Assembly (NCBI RefSeq): GCF_003268025.1 | Contig: NZ_QLUW01000002.1 | Location: 1,054,001 to 1,118,000 of the forward strand | DNA from: Paenibacillus montanisoli | Lineage (GTDB): Bacteria; Bacillota; Bacilli; Paenibacillales; Paenibacillaceae | Direction of reading: 5' to 3' | Length of the DNA stretch: 64,000 nucleotides | Shown: positions 8,726 through 17,910 of the stretch, piece after piece | How the letters are laid out: every line of letters starts with the position of its first letter | How positions within the stretch are numbered: position 1 is the stretch's first letter | The notes under the pieces: generated by a model | What the model was told of the DNA's origin: nothing | Seen by the model: the letters and a program-made list of their open reading frames with translations, nothing else | The model's database searches: none | Program-made: the position numbers and the translations under genes

Positions 8726-11700
8726 CTACGACTGGCTTCTCGCCTGCTTGATGCGGAACGTCTTGATTTCGAACGGTTTAAAAGGTGCCGTAAAGCCTAT
8801 TTCAGTATGAAATACCGCATGCTCAGCGCGCTCCATCAAATTAACTTCCTCGACGCTCTCGATGCGATAATGCGTGGAAAAGGATACCTCGCCCCTCTTG
8901 CCCCCATACTCGTAACACCGGATGATCCAGTCATCCGAGTCCTCTGCCGCTTTAATCGTATCCACCATGACATGATCGGCCAAGCATTCGAAGAAGCTGA
9001 AATCCGCCGGCAGGATGCCTGCTGCATAGGAATGATCTGTGCCGGATAATTCGACCGCTTCCAGCGGAATGTTCAGTCGGTGAGCATGAGCAGGGATTTC
9101 CGCGGTGAACCAATCGCCTTCGTGCGGGAGAAGGGCATACGTGAAGGCATGCTCGCCTAGATCCGCGGCAGGGTCCGGATTAATCGCCGATTTAATCAGC
9201 GTAAGCCGGAGCACATTGTCTCGCACATCGTGTCCATATTTGCAATCGTTGAGCAGGCTTGCGCCGAGTCCTCTCTCGGACAGATCGACCCAACGTTGGG
9301 CGCAAGTTTCGAACCTTGCGAAATCCCAGCTTGTGTTCCAATGGGTCGGGCGTTTCACTGAGCCGAACTGGATTTCGTGCGTCGCTTCTGTTGCCCGGAC
9401 CTCCAGCGGGAACGCAACCTTAAGCAGCTGCTGACGTTCACGCCAATCCACATGGGTCTGGAACTCGATCCGCGGATCGTCCGGATATAGGATCAGCTGC
9501 TGAGTCAATACGGAGTGACCGTAATGCCAAATGAAGCGAATCGCTGTACGCAGCGGTCCCTCCTCCATGATTTCGATCGATTTCAAATCCGTTATGTGCC
9601 TCATTTTATCGCGGTAATAAATATCGATATCCCATGCGTCGTTCGAAAGCGGCTTATCTTCGTGAACCTCGAAACGGTTACCGCTCTGTCCGCTGGCTAA
9701 AACCTCGCGGTTAGTGCGTTTGTCATACAGTCGCGTCAGTTGTCCGGAAGCATTCCATTCCAAGCTGTAAAACGGCGTTTCCGCACCGCGCCCGGATACG
9801 GTAATCTGGCTCCGGCTAGCCGGACGGAGTTCCTTTGCCCCCGCCGCGTGATGATCACGAGCGAATATCGTCTTATACCCCATGCCGGGAATATCTACCC
9901 GGATGAGCAGCCGATCTCCCTGTGGTCCAGTAATTCGCTGGATTTGCTGCGGTTGACCGGAAGCATCCGTCCATACCTTGCCCTTGAGCTGTTCTGTCCA
10001 TGGAATCTCCACCAGATCGGTTCTTCTCCAGGGCAGCGTATTCATAACCACCCAGCCGGCTTCCCCTTCCTTGGAGATCATACCCGCAATCCGCTGCATG
10101 CCCATCTCAAAGGAGCGAGCGGCCAGACGTTCAGCTTCGGCATACTCTACGCGGCAGTCCTCGTAGACTTCAGCGATCGACGAGCCGGGTAAGATGTCAT
10201 GGAATTGGTTGCGCAGTACGATTTTCCAGCTTTCGTTCAGCAAGTCGCGGGGATACGCGTCATAACCGGTCATAGAAGAGGCAAAGGCGGAAACGATTTC
10301 GGCGTTTCGCAGCAGGTTCTCCATGCGCCGGTTCATTTTTTTATTATAAGCTTGAGACGTATACGTCCCTCGGTGGAGTTCAAGATACAGCTCCCCATCC
10401 CATTTATGTACATAACGGTCCGTTTCGCGGACCTTCTGCTCCAACTGGCTGAAAAATTCATCGGCCCGGCCGGTCGTGACCCGAGGCAGCCCCGGCATAT
10501 GTTCCAGACGCCTTCTCATCTCCAGCATCGTTCTGGTCGGTCCTCCACCGCCGTCGCCGTAGCCGTAAGAAAGCAGAAGCTCGTCATTCACCTCTTTATC
10601 ACGGTAATTATTCCAAACGCCGGTCACCGTTTCCGGCAAAACCTCTCCGTTATACGTATAAAATTTATAGATGCTGTCTGGCTTCTGCCCCGGATCTGAG
10701 GTCGTGATGAAGTGCGTCAGGATCTCGCTGCCGTCGATGCCCCGCCAATAGAACGTGTCATGCGGAAATCGGTTATAGGTGCTCCAGCTGATTTTAGTCG
10801 TCATGAACGACGTAAGCCCGGCTTTGCGTAAAATTTGCGGCAGTGCCCAGCTGTACCCGAATACGTCGGGAAGCCACAAATACGTGCACCGAACACCGTA
10901 TTTCTGTTCGAAAAACCGCATCCCGTACAGAAGCTGCCTGACTAACGATTCACCTGACGGCACATTGCAGTCCGCCTCAAGCCACATGGCGCCGCCCGCT
11001 TCCCAACGCCCTTCCCGGATGCGGTCCTCGATTTGTTGGTGAATCGCGGGATAATCGCGTTCCAGATCGTCATACAGCTGAGGCTGCGATTGCAGAAACA
11101 CGTACTCCGGGTAACGCTCCATAAAGCGAAGCACGGTGGAAAACGAACGTGCGGCTTTCTCCCTCGTATGCTTCAGACGCCATAGCCAGGCCACGTCGAT
11201 ATGCGTATGCCCGATACAGCGCACGGTTACCTCGTTCGACTTGGGAATCGCTCCGATCTCCGACTTCAGCTTCCCGTTCGCTTCCTTCACGCTGGCGTAG
11301 AACGCTTCGCTTCCAGGAGCGCTCCAATCAATACTATTAAAGGCCCGATCGAGCGCCTTCAGAAGCTGCTGTTTCTCCCAGCCGTTGTCGCTGAGTACCT
11401 TTAACGTCTCAGACACTGCATAAGAGGTGAAATACAAGTCATCCGTTTCCTCCTCCAGCACAGCCAGACAGGATTGCTTGACTTCATGCTCCGATTCGGT
11501 TTTGTCCCCGGTCATGCCGTTTAACCCCGACCATACTTTAAACAGAAGCTCGATCTTCCGGCCGGTCCATTCCTCTGCCAGAAACACCTCGCCGTGATTG
11601 CCGCCGACGCCTTGATAGGGAACCCCGTCAACGAACAGAAGCGATTCGAAGCCCAGGTTATGGCCGTTAACCGCCCTGCCGAAATGAAACAGCCCCACGG

Positions 11701-11959
11701 ACCTCCGCTCGCGCCATTCTGCGGGAATGACTACTTCCGTCTTGAGCCAAGCCGTTTTGTCCCAGCCCCGCCAACGCTCGCCAAGAGAGATATTCCCCCA
11801 CTCCGCGGAATCAGGCGGCATCGCGCCGACTACTGCCTCTTGATCCGCCCAGAACCGGTATTCGGGTATCGGGCGAATGTCGGAATAACGGTATTTTTCA
11901 AGCTCGCCAATGCGTTGCTCCAGCTTTTTTTCCGTCAAGAACATATTGCTTTGCAGCAT
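8726..11959 (-). CDS. Alpha-mannosidase, glycoside hydrolase family 38
   Basis: A 1077-residue cytoplasmic enzyme with no signal peptide, of the long GH38 type also found in yeast Ams1. Around residue 250 is GHTHIDVAWLW, whose H-x-D binds the zinc; further on are WLEADCNVPSGE and WLPDVFGYSWALPQIL, containing the catalytic Asp. The C-terminal half is the beta-rich mannosidase region. It releases mannose from imported alpha-mannosides. It stands alone on its strand between the terminator of the PhyH gene upstream and the hut leader downstream, and its glycan-degrading role fits the sugar genes further along. Substrate linkage cannot be read. Confidence 0.93.
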   Translation of the reverse strand: MLQSNMFLTEKKLEQRIGELEKYRYSDIRPIPEYRFWADQEAVVGAMPPDSAEWGNISLGERWRGWDKTAWLKTEVVIPAEWRERRSVGLFHFGRAVNGHNLGFESLLFVDGVPYQGVGGNHGEVFLAEEWTGRKIELLFKVWSGLNGMTGDKTESEHEVKQSCLAVLEEETDDLYFTSYAVSETLKVLSDNGWEKQQLLKALDRAFNSIDWSAPGSEAFYASVKEANGKLKSEIGAIPKSNEVTVRCIGHTHIDVAWLWRLKHTREKAARSFSTVLRFMERYPEYVFLQSQPQLYDDLERDYPAIHQQIEDRIREGRWEAGGAMWLEADCNVPSGESLVRQLLYGMRFFEQKYGVRCTYLWLPDVFGYSWALPQILRKAGLTSFMTTKISWSTYNRFPHDTFYWRGIDGSEILTHFITTSDPGQKPDSIYKFYTYNGEVLPETVTGVWNNYRDKEVNDELLLSYGYGDGGGGPTRTMLEMRRRLEHMPGLPRVTTGRADEFFSQLEQKVRETDRYVHKWDGELYLELHRGTYTSQAYNKKMNRRMENLLRNAEIVSAFASSMTGYDAYPRDLLNESWKIVLRNQFHDILPGSSIAEVYEDCRVEYAEAERLAARSFEMGMQRIAGMISKEGEAGWVVMNTLPWRRTDLVEIPWTEQLKGKVWTDASGQPQQIQRITGPQGDRLLIRVDIPGMGYKTIFARDHHAAGAKELRPASRSQITVSGRGAETPFYSLEWNASGQLTRLYDKRTNREVLASGQSGNRFEVHEDKPLSNDAWDIDIYYRDKMRHITDLKSIEIMEEGPLRTAIRFIWHYGHSVLTQQLILYPDDPRIEFQTHVDWRERQQLLKVAFPLEVRATEATHEIQFGSVKRPTHWNTSWDFARFETCAQRWVDLSERGLGASLLNDCKYGHDVRDNVLRLTLIKSAINPDPAADLGEHAFTYALLPHEGDWFTAEIPAHAHRLNIPLEAVELSGTDHSYAAGILPADFSFFECLADHVMVDTIKAAEDSDDWIIRCYEYGGKRGEVSFSTHYRIESVEEVNLMERAEHAVFHTEIGFTAPFKPFEIKTFRIKQARSQS

Positions 11960-11991
11960 ACGATCCCCCCGTTATCGGTTTTAAAAGACGC

Positions 11992-12019
11992 AGGACCCGT
12001 CCGCCATGGAACGGGTCCT
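11992..12019 (-). terminator. Intrinsic terminator after the PhyH gene at 12040
   Basis: A 9-bp stem (11992-12000 with 12011-12019, 10-nt loop) with a short T-rich tract after it on the minus strand, 20 bases past the stop. Confidence 0.7.
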
Positions 12020-12039
12020 CTGATTCATGCGCGATGAGG

Positions 12040-12936
12040 TTAAAATCTCACATAGTTTTCATGAGCATATCGATAAGAAATAGGGGTTTTGGGCTCCGAG
12101 ATCGCGAAAGCTCCGCTCGGTTTGTATTCAAATTCCCGCTCCGCCTGTCCGTATGAGGTTTGTTTTCGCCGGTTGATGCAGTCAAGCAGGACATGCTGCT
12201 TCAAGGATAAATATTCGAGCGTATGAGGCCCGTGCTCCGCTTCGATCTCTCCGGGACGGAATTCGTAGTAAACCGTCCGGCGAAGCGGGTTCCCGTTCCC
12301 CGCAGGAGAGCCGTGCAGCACTTGAATATCGTGAAAGATAACGTCCCCCGGCTGCATCGGAACCGGAATCGCATCGGAGGTATCGAATCCCGGCCTTGCA
12401 CAGCGTTCGTGCGCCTGTTCCTTCGTCCATTTCTGACTTCCCGGGATGACCCACAGACAGGTTTGCAAATCGGCTTCATCCAGATAGAAGTCTACATTAA
12501 AGATCGGACGGTCGATGCGTCCTCCCGGTACGCCCGCATCCCGGTGCCACTCCACGGCAATCCCTTCATTCGGGGCTTTAAGCACCATCGAATCCCAAGT
12601 CGGGATAAAGTTATTCCCCTGCAGCCGCTCGACCGATTTTAAAATATACGGATGAGCGAGCAGCGCTTTCATCGTATCGCTCTTGTCGATGACATACTCG
12701 ATTCGTCTCAGCACGCTCTTTCCCGTTAGTTCTCCTTTGCGGTACATATAATCAGGATCGGAGAATCCCCCTGCAACGCCCTTCTCATAGAGCTTCATCA
12801 TTTCGTCTTGGATGAGCTTCAGTTCCTCGCCATAAAGGGCATTGCGTATGACCAGGAAACCGTTCTCCAGAAAAAACGCTGCCTGCTCATCCGTAATCAT
12901 GTCCTGCTTTCGGGCATCCGCGATCAACATGTTCAT
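12040..12936 (-). CDS. Phytanoyl-CoA dioxygenase (PhyH)-family Fe(II)/2-oxoglutarate oxygenase, no. 1
   Basis: About 298 residues. The double-stranded beta-helix iron site is intact: VEWHRDAG gives the HxD pair and IQVLHGSPAG the distal His, with an Arg (LRRTVYYEF) for 2-oxoglutarate. The family couples 2-oxoglutarate decarboxylation to hydroxylation or oxidative cleavage of a small molecule. I prefer the ATG at 12936, 10 bases after AAGGAG, over the longer frame to 12972. It is divergent from a Rieske ferredoxin gene with about 170 bp between them. It is the first of six PhyH genes in the window; the substrate is unknown. Confidence 0.88.
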   Translation of the reverse strand: MNMLIADARKQDMITDEQAAFFLENGFLVIRNALYGEELKLIQDEMMKLYEKGVAGGFSDPDYMYRKGELTGKSVLRRIEYVIDKSDTMKALLAHPYILKSVERLQGNNFIPTWDSMVLKAPNEGIAVEWHRDAGVPGGRIDRPIFNVDFYLDEADLQTCLWVIPGSQKWTKEQAHERCARPGFDTSDAIPVPMQPGDVIFHDIQVLHGSPAGNGNPLRRTVYYEFRPGEIEAEHGPHTLEYLSLKQHVLLDCINRRKQTSYGQAEREFEYKPSGAFAISEPKTPISYRYAHENYVRF

Positions 12937-13046
12937 TCTTGGTCCGCTCCTTCCGATTTCCAATCCGCTCATTCAGTATAAGTAACCCGTCGTAAACTTG
13001 TATTTGGCCTAAAGCAACAAATAGGTTTCCTCTATCACTTTGTAAA

Positions 13047-13075
13047 TTGACAGGCCGAGCATCGTGAATTATGGT
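13047..13075 (+). promoter_or_regulatory. Candidate sigma-A promoter of the Rieske gene
   Basis: TTGACA (13047-13052), 17-bp spacer, TATGGT (13070-13075). Transcription would start near 13082, which argues for translation from 13109 rather than from the upstream in-frame start at 13064. Confidence 0.6.
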
Positions 13076-13108
13076 AGTTTCAAGGTGAAAAAATTGGAGG
13101 CGATCCGC

Positions 13109-13399
13109 ATGGAACCCTATGAATTTGGAGAAGAAACCGCTTTTCCCAGCTTGCCGGCAGAGGTTACGATTCGTGGAGAAGATTATTATTTAACAAAAGA
13201 CGGAGATCAATATGCGCTCTTATCCCGCATTTGTCCGCATGCGGGAGGAACGGTCAGACTCCATGGTCAATCCCTCTTCTGTCCGATTCACTTCTGGTCG
13301 TTTGACGTCAAAACGGGCGAATGCACGTCCATGCCCGACTATTGTCTGGACAAAATCGCGGTAGTCGTCAAGGATGGCCGGTTACTTGCCCAATTCTAG
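13109..13399 (+). CDS. Small Rieske [2Fe-2S] ferredoxin-type protein
   Basis: A 96-residue stand-alone Rieske domain. Cluster ligands are visible as CPHAGG (C-x-H) and CPIHFW (C-x2-H), 17 residues apart (Cys to Cys), as in dioxygenase ferredoxins and NirD-like proteins. No transmembrane anchor. The ATG at 13109 has GGAGG 8 bases upstream and lies just after a good promoter. It probably passes electrons to an oxygenase or reductase; the divergent PhyH gene is the closest candidate, although 2-oxoglutarate enzymes do not usually need one. The partner is therefore open. Confidence 0.88.
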   Translation: MEPYEFGEETAFPSLPAEVTIRGEDYYLTKDGDQYALLSRICPHAGGTVRLHGQSLFCPIHFWSFDVKTGECTSMPDYCLDKIAVVVKDGRLLAQF

Positions 13400-13435
13400 C
13401 GTTAACTCCGGCTTACTGCGAGAATGCCGATTCAT

Positions 13436-13474
13436 AAGCCAAATCAGTACGCATATAAGGTACCGGTTTGGCTT
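13436..13474. terminator. Bidirectional terminator between Rieske and PhyH no. 2
   Basis: An 8-bp stem (13436-13443 with 13467-13474) with T-rich tracts on both sides, between two convergent genes. Confidence 0.65.
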
Positions 13475-13491
13475 TATTCATAGCAGTTGAA

Positions 13492-14379
13492 TCACAGGCC
13501 TCGCATTGGACGCTTGCGGTTGTACGCCAGCGGCTCGGCGTCGCCTTTGTAACGAGCGAGCAGCGGTTCCACCGTTTGAATGGCCCACTCCGGCCATATA
13601 TCCGGCTTCTTCCCTTCCAACTGCTCGGCGTAGCCGATCGACATGCCTTCGATATAAGCCTGGACAGGCTCCGCCAGCGCCGCCATATCGGGATGGTACC
13701 ACAAGGTAATGACCGTTCTGCGCTCATTGGATTGATTGGCTTGAGAGGCGTGCAGCAAGCGGGAATCGCCGACCACCAAATCCCCCGCTCTGACGGTCAC
13801 GTCCACCTCGTCTTTACGGACCGAGAAGGCCGGCAAATTCAGGTTTTCTGCTTCCTTCAGCTTCGGGTCATGGGCGTCTTCAAGCTCTACGTGCAGCGGA
13901 TTATCATGGACATGCGTGCCAGGAATCACTCTCAAGCAACCGTTATGTGCGGTTGTATCCACCAGGTAATACATGAGGAAAAGCTGCTGAGGCATCTCGT
14001 CGAAGCCTGCCGGGTCATCCCATGCCGCATAATCATGATGCCAGAATAGCGGCGGACTTTGAGCGGGCTTGCTAATGATATAACCGCTTGAGAACTTTGG
14101 CTCCGGGAAGCCTATCGAAGCGAGGGCTTCAAGCGCCTTGGGATGAGCAATCAACCTGGCGATAAAAGGCTCCTTCCAAGTCGGAATCATGCTCCCGGTG
14201 GATCGGTTATGCCTCTTATCCTCTTCCGTCTGCCGATCCACCCATTGATCGGTGATCGCGCGCAATTGTTGCAGAAAATTGTTGTCAAGAATATTTTCGA
14301 ACACGCAATACCCGTCTCTGATAAGCTGCTCGTGTTTGGCCCGATCTTGAATAGACTTCATAGACTTGATCCCGCTCAT
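13492..14379 (-). CDS. PhyH-family Fe(II)/2-oxoglutarate oxygenase, no. 2
   Basis: A 295-residue protein. Iron ligands are in FWHHDYAAWDDP (HxD) and LLHASQANQSNERRTVIT (distal His followed by the 2-oxoglutarate Arg). It is closely related along its whole length to PhyH no. 6 at 36855-37712: both share SKP-QSPPLFWH-DY, CLRVIPGTH--DNPLH and the C-terminal NR-RPMRG. They therefore probably act on the same or related substrates. ATG follows GGGAGGG. It is downstream of the PLP enzyme gene by 35 bases and probably co-transcribed with it. Confidence 0.9.
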   Translation of the reverse strand: MSGIKSMKSIQDRAKHEQLIRDGYCVFENILDNNFLQQLRAITDQWVDRQTEEDKRHNRSTGSMIPTWKEPFIARLIAHPKALEALASIGFPEPKFSSGYIISKPAQSPPLFWHHDYAAWDDPAGFDEMPQQLFLMYYLVDTTAHNGCLRVIPGTHVHDNPLHVELEDAHDPKLKEAENLNLPAFSVRKDEVDVTVRAGDLVVGDSRLLHASQANQSNERRTVITLWYHPDMAALAEPVQAYIEGMSIGYAEQLEGKKPDIWPEWAIQTVEPLLARYKGDAEPLAYNRKRPMRGL

Positions 14380-14414
14380 GTCTATCCCTCCCGATTTCGG
14401 CTCCTGGACTGAGC

Positions 14415-15548
14415 CTATATTTTGCTTAAGGCATGCTCCAGATCTTCAAGCAAGGACTCCGCATGCTCAAGACCGACTGAAATCCGTACAAGTCCGCCCG
14501 GAATGCCCATTCGATCCGTTTCTTCCTTTGAAGCCCCCATCCCGTACGTCATGACCAAGCTTTCGAACCCTCCCCAGCTCGGACCGAACTGGAAGTACCG
14601 CATCGATTTGACCGCTTCTATGATCCTCTCAGGCCGTCCGATAGGCATGAAGCTAAGCAGTCCCGTGTAGCCTGTCATTTGCTTTAAGCCAAGATCGTAC
14701 TGCGGATGGCTGGGCAAACCCGGGTAGAAAACTCTCTCGACTTTGGGATGCGCTTCCAGGAAGCGCGCTGCCTTCATAGCGCTTTCCTGATGCTGACTCA
14801 TGCGGACCGGAAGCGTGCGTATCCCCCGCAGCAGAAGCCACGACGAGTGCGGATCCATGACAGCGCCGTACAGCTGCCTTTCCTGGCCGGCCAGCTCATT
14901 CATGATCGAGCTTTTGCCCGCTGCGGCACCGGCGGTCACATCGCTGTGCCCTCCTAAATATTTGGAGGCGGAGTGAACGACCATATCGATTCCGAGAGCC
15001 AGCGGATTTTGATAGAGAGGCGTGGCCCATGTATTGTCGGCGATCGTTGTAATTCCGCGTTCGCGCGCCAATTGTGCGAGCGCCTGCAAATCTTGGAGCG
15101 CGAATAAGTTGGACGATGGGCTCTCCAAGTAGATCAAATGCGTGTTCGGGCGAATGGCCCGTTCGAAATCCTCGATAGAATCCCCTGGTACGAAGGTTGT
15201 TTCCACCTGAAAACGCGGCAGGTAGTCGGTTAAGAAATGCTTTGTGCCTCCATATACCGTTATCGGGCATATGACATGGGAGCCGGTCCGCACGGCTCTC
15301 ATGATCGCTGCGGAAATGGCAGCCATGCCTGATGAGAAGCATTTGGCGGCTTCCCCCTCCTCCAAGGCTGCGATTTTACCTTCAACGATCTCGGTTGTGG
15401 GATTGGAAACCCGGGTATAAACATACCCGTGCTTGTCCGTATTCGTGAACAAGGTGGTTTGAAAGATAGGCGGAACGATAGCGCCCAAGAACCGGGAATA
15501 ATCATCCCCCAGATGGGCGCATATATCTTCTTTATTTTTATAGTCCAT
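14415..15548 (-). CDS. Cys/Met-metabolism PLP-dependent enzyme (cystathionine gamma-synthase/lyase type)
   Basis: A 377-residue fold-type I PLP enzyme. The Schiff-base lysine is in VVHSASKYLGGHSDVTAG, and the cofactor-stacking region (ITVYGGTKHFL) precedes it. The family includes cystathionine gamma-synthase, cystathionine and methionine gamma-lyases and O-acylhomoserine sulfhydrylases, which motifs alone do not separate. No other methionine genes are nearby, and it shares a transcript with a PhyH oxygenase. A role in trimming or building a sulfur- or amino-containing substrate of this island is as likely as general methionine synthesis. ATG follows AAGGAG. Confidence 0.85.
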   Translation of the reverse strand: MDYKNKEDICAHLGDDYSRFLGAIVPPIFQTTLFTNTDKHGYVYTRVSNPTTEIVEGKIAALEEGEAAKCFSSGMAAISAAIMRAVRTGSHVICPITVYGGTKHFLTDYLPRFQVETTFVPGDSIEDFERAIRPNTHLIYLESPSSNLFALQDLQALAQLARERGITTIADNTWATPLYQNPLALGIDMVVHSASKYLGGHSDVTAGAAAGKSSIMNELAGQERQLYGAVMDPHSSWLLLRGIRTLPVRMSQHQESAMKAARFLEAHPKVERVFYPGLPSHPQYDLGLKQMTGYTGLLSFMPIGRPERIIEAVKSMRYFQFGPSWGGFESLVMTYGMGASKEETDRMGIPGGLVRISVGLEHAESLLEDLEHALSKI

Positions 15549-15610
15549 ATCAGCTGCAGCTCCTTACGATTCTGAATGCCATGTTGCAAAGGTGCCAAGC
15601 GTTATAAATA

Positions 15611-15643
15611 GGACCTTCCTATACGTAATGTCCAGGAAGGCCC
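15611..15643 (-). terminator. Intrinsic terminator of the 15-gene operon
   Basis: A 10-bp near-perfect stem (15611-15620 with 15634-15643) starts 16 bases past the last Gfo/Idh/MocA stop and is followed on the minus strand by TATTTATAA. It marks the 3' end of the long unit that starts at 31396. Confidence 0.7.
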
Positions 15644-15658
15644 CGCATGCGATATGAT

Positions 15659-16666
15659 TTAGGTCTCGTACGGTACGGTAAGCTCCCGTCCTTGCTCGGC
15701 CGATTTGGTGGCGGTATCCAAAATGGCGATTACGCGCAGAGCCTGCTCCGGTTTAACGGCCAGCTCGGCCCCTTCCGTAAGATGAGCAACGATATTGTGA
15801 TAATAGGATAGCCAATCCGTCTTGGCGTACGGTACGGTCGACTCCACTTTCTCCCCGTCTTTCTCGGTGTACAAGGTCAAAAATTCCTGCTGACCCAGCT
15901 TATCGCTAATAATCGCGCCCTTCGTTCCCAGAATGCGGCGTTCAACCTTGCCGGCTGCCGCCAGCTGCGAGGTCTGGGCGTGAGCGACCGCTCCGCTCTC
16001 AAACTCAATGATGCAGTCCAGATGATCTTCGTTGGTTACGTCGTGCCAAAGCCTCTTCTGGCTGTAGCCCCTGACGGATTTGACCTTGCCCGGAACGATT
16101 CCGAGCAGCCAATCCATATAGTGCGCGCCCCAATCGTAGAAAGCGCCGCCCGAAATCCGTTTATCGGAACGCCACCATTGACCCGGATGTCCATAGCCCC
16201 CAAAGTAGAACTCGACGCAAAAGACATCGCCGAGCCGCCCTTGCTCGATCAGCTCCTTCGCGGTAATGAACCATCCGTCCCAACGCCGATTGTGATAGAC
16301 CGAAAGCATGACGCCGGTTTCCTTCGCTTTATTCACAAGCGCAGCCGCATCATCCGCATGAATGCACATCGGTTTTTCCAAGATGCAATTTTTGCGGGCC
16401 TCCAGTACCTGCATGGCAAGCTCTGCATGCGTATCGTGGGGAGTAACAATGGTGACCAAGTCAATGCCCGGCTCTTCGAGCAATTCCTTGACATCCCCGA
16501 ATACGCGAAGATGCGGGTAGTCTATCCTAGCCTGTTCGCGACGGGCCTGATCGAATTCGCATACCGCGGCGAATTCGATTCCTGCCTTCTCCATCTGCTT
16601 CGCATGATGCGTGCCCATATTCCCATATCCGATAACGGCACCTCTTAGCCGATTGATGCGGTTCAA
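15659..16666 (-). CDS. Gfo/Idh/MocA-family oxidoreductase A
   Basis: A 335-residue NAD(P)-dependent sugar oxidoreductase. N-terminal Rossmann loop AVIGYGNMGTHHAKQM; the family's catalytic EKP motif is intact in CILEKPMCIH; the C-terminal substrate domain includes GGAFYDWGAHYMDWLLG, with a His typical of these enzymes. I chose the TTG at 16666, which overlaps the stop of the preceding gene (TTGA) and has GGGAGG upstream; a longer frame starts at 16681. Last gene of the long operon. It is a divergent relative of the next two genes, not a recent copy. Confidence 0.88.
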   Translation of the reverse strand: MNRINRLRGAVIGYGNMGTHHAKQMEKAGIEFAAVCEFDQARREQARIDYPHLRVFGDVKELLEEPGIDLVTIVTPHDTHAELAMQVLEARKNCILEKPMCIHADDAAALVNKAKETGVMLSVYHNRRWDGWFITAKELIEQGRLGDVFCVEFYFGGYGHPGQWWRSDKRISGGAFYDWGAHYMDWLLGIVPGKVKSVRGYSQKRLWHDVTNEDHLDCIIEFESGAVAHAQTSQLAAAGKVERRILGTKGAIISDKLGQQEFLTLYTEKDGEKVESTVPYAKTDWLSYYHNIVAHLTEGAELAVKPEQALRVIAILDTATKSAEQGRELTVPYET

Positions 16667-17877
16667 TCCATAACCTCCCAATCTGACGGAGGATTGCCGA
16701 AATCGGGAACCTTCAGCATCTCCCCATTCCGCAATGCGGATTCATGCGCGATAATGCCCGGCGCGCAATATTTGGCAGCGTTCCATGCATGGAGCGGCGG
16801 AAGCTTGCCGCTTACGCAAGATTTGACGAAATCGTCCACCAGAAATTGATGGGAGCCCAGGTGGCCGTTCGGCATGCCCTCGAACTCTTTCGGCAGACGG
16901 TCCGCGTGATGTACCTTGGATAGAAGCCCTTTACTGAACTCGATGCGGGTTTTCTCCGGCATGGAGAACAGCTCATGGTCCCAAACGCCGACCTTGCACT
17001 CCAGCAGCTCGGTAATATCCTGCAGCGTCCCGGGCTCGAAGCCGCTCCATACCTGCGATTTGGCGTGCTCTTCATAGCTTCCCTTCGTGCCGAAGATGCT
17101 CATGTAGGTGCCGTTATTCCCCGACCAGCCGGCTCTGCGGAACTCGTTAATCCTCATCATGCCGCCGTCGGAGGTCCGGAACAATGCCGTTTCGTTGCTG
17201 AACGGATTATCCCACAAGTTATTGCCGACCCGGAATATTTCATCCTCATGCCGGTCCTCGTAGCCCAGGCAAGAAACATGCGTGGCGCTTGCCCCGGTAA
17301 CTCCAAGGACTAAGCACAGCGAGTGCGTGCAATAATACATCGGCGGAATGCCGGCAACCCTCTTCCAGTCCTTGCCGCCGGAATTTTGGAAGGACTGATA
17401 GAAACCATGGGCCATATCGTGGATATAGCAGCCTTCGCCATATACGAACGAACCGAAGTCCCCATTGCGGAAGCGGTCCCGGCAGTAAACCGTGCTTGGG
17501 TAGTAATAGCTCGTTTCTCCCGTCATGTAGGTCAAACGCGTTTCCTTTACCGCTTCTATGATCCCTTGCATTTCCTCCAGGGAATTAGCCATCGGCACCG
17601 CGCTGTAGACATGCTTGCCCGCCTTCAGCGCCTGGACGACATGCGGGCCGTGCAAATGGCGCTGGGTAAGCAGAAATACAGCGTCAACATCGCTTTTGAG
17701 CAGCTCATCCAACGATTCAAACGTGCGCTTGATTCCGTAGGTAGCGGCGGCTTTCGCCCGCCGATCCGGGATGAGCTCCGCAAGCGATACTTCTTCAACC
17801 AATGGATGCGCCTTAAGGATCGCAAAGAAGCATTGCGAAAACTCCCCAGCGCCGACTACGCCAATTTTTAAGCCCAT
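16663..17877 (-). CDS. Gfo/Idh/MocA-family oxidoreductase B (recent paralogue of C)
   Basis: A 404-residue protein with Rossmann loop GVVGAGEFSQCFF. It is nearly the same protein as the next gene upstream across its entire length, so the two arose by tandem duplication. Where the family normally has EKP, this protein reads HVYSAVPMAN, so the usual catalytic lysine is absent at that place. It may therefore bind a sugar without the standard chemistry or use another base. The 3' end overlaps the start of gene A by 4 bases. ATG follows GGAGG. Confidence 0.88.
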   Translation of the reverse strand: MGLKIGVVGAGEFSQCFFAILKAHPLVEEVSLAELIPDRRAKAAATYGIKRTFESLDELLKSDVDAVFLLTQRHLHGPHVVQALKAGKHVYSAVPMANSLEEMQGIIEAVKETRLTYMTGETSYYYPSTVYCRDRFRNGDFGSFVYGEGCYIHDMAHGFYQSFQNSGGKDWKRVAGIPPMYYCTHSLCLVLGVTGASATHVSCLGYEDRHEDEIFRVGNNLWDNPFSNETALFRTSDGGMMRINEFRRAGWSGNNGTYMSIFGTKGSYEEHAKSQVWSGFEPGTLQDITELLECKVGVWDHELFSMPEKTRIEFSKGLLSKVHHADRLPKEFEGMPNGHLGSHQFLVDDFVKSCVSGKLPPLHAWNAAKYCAPGIIAHESALRNGEMLKVPDFGNPPSDWEVMD

Positions 17878-17910
17878 CGTATAACCTCCATATCTAAATT
17901 AAGCGCGGAT

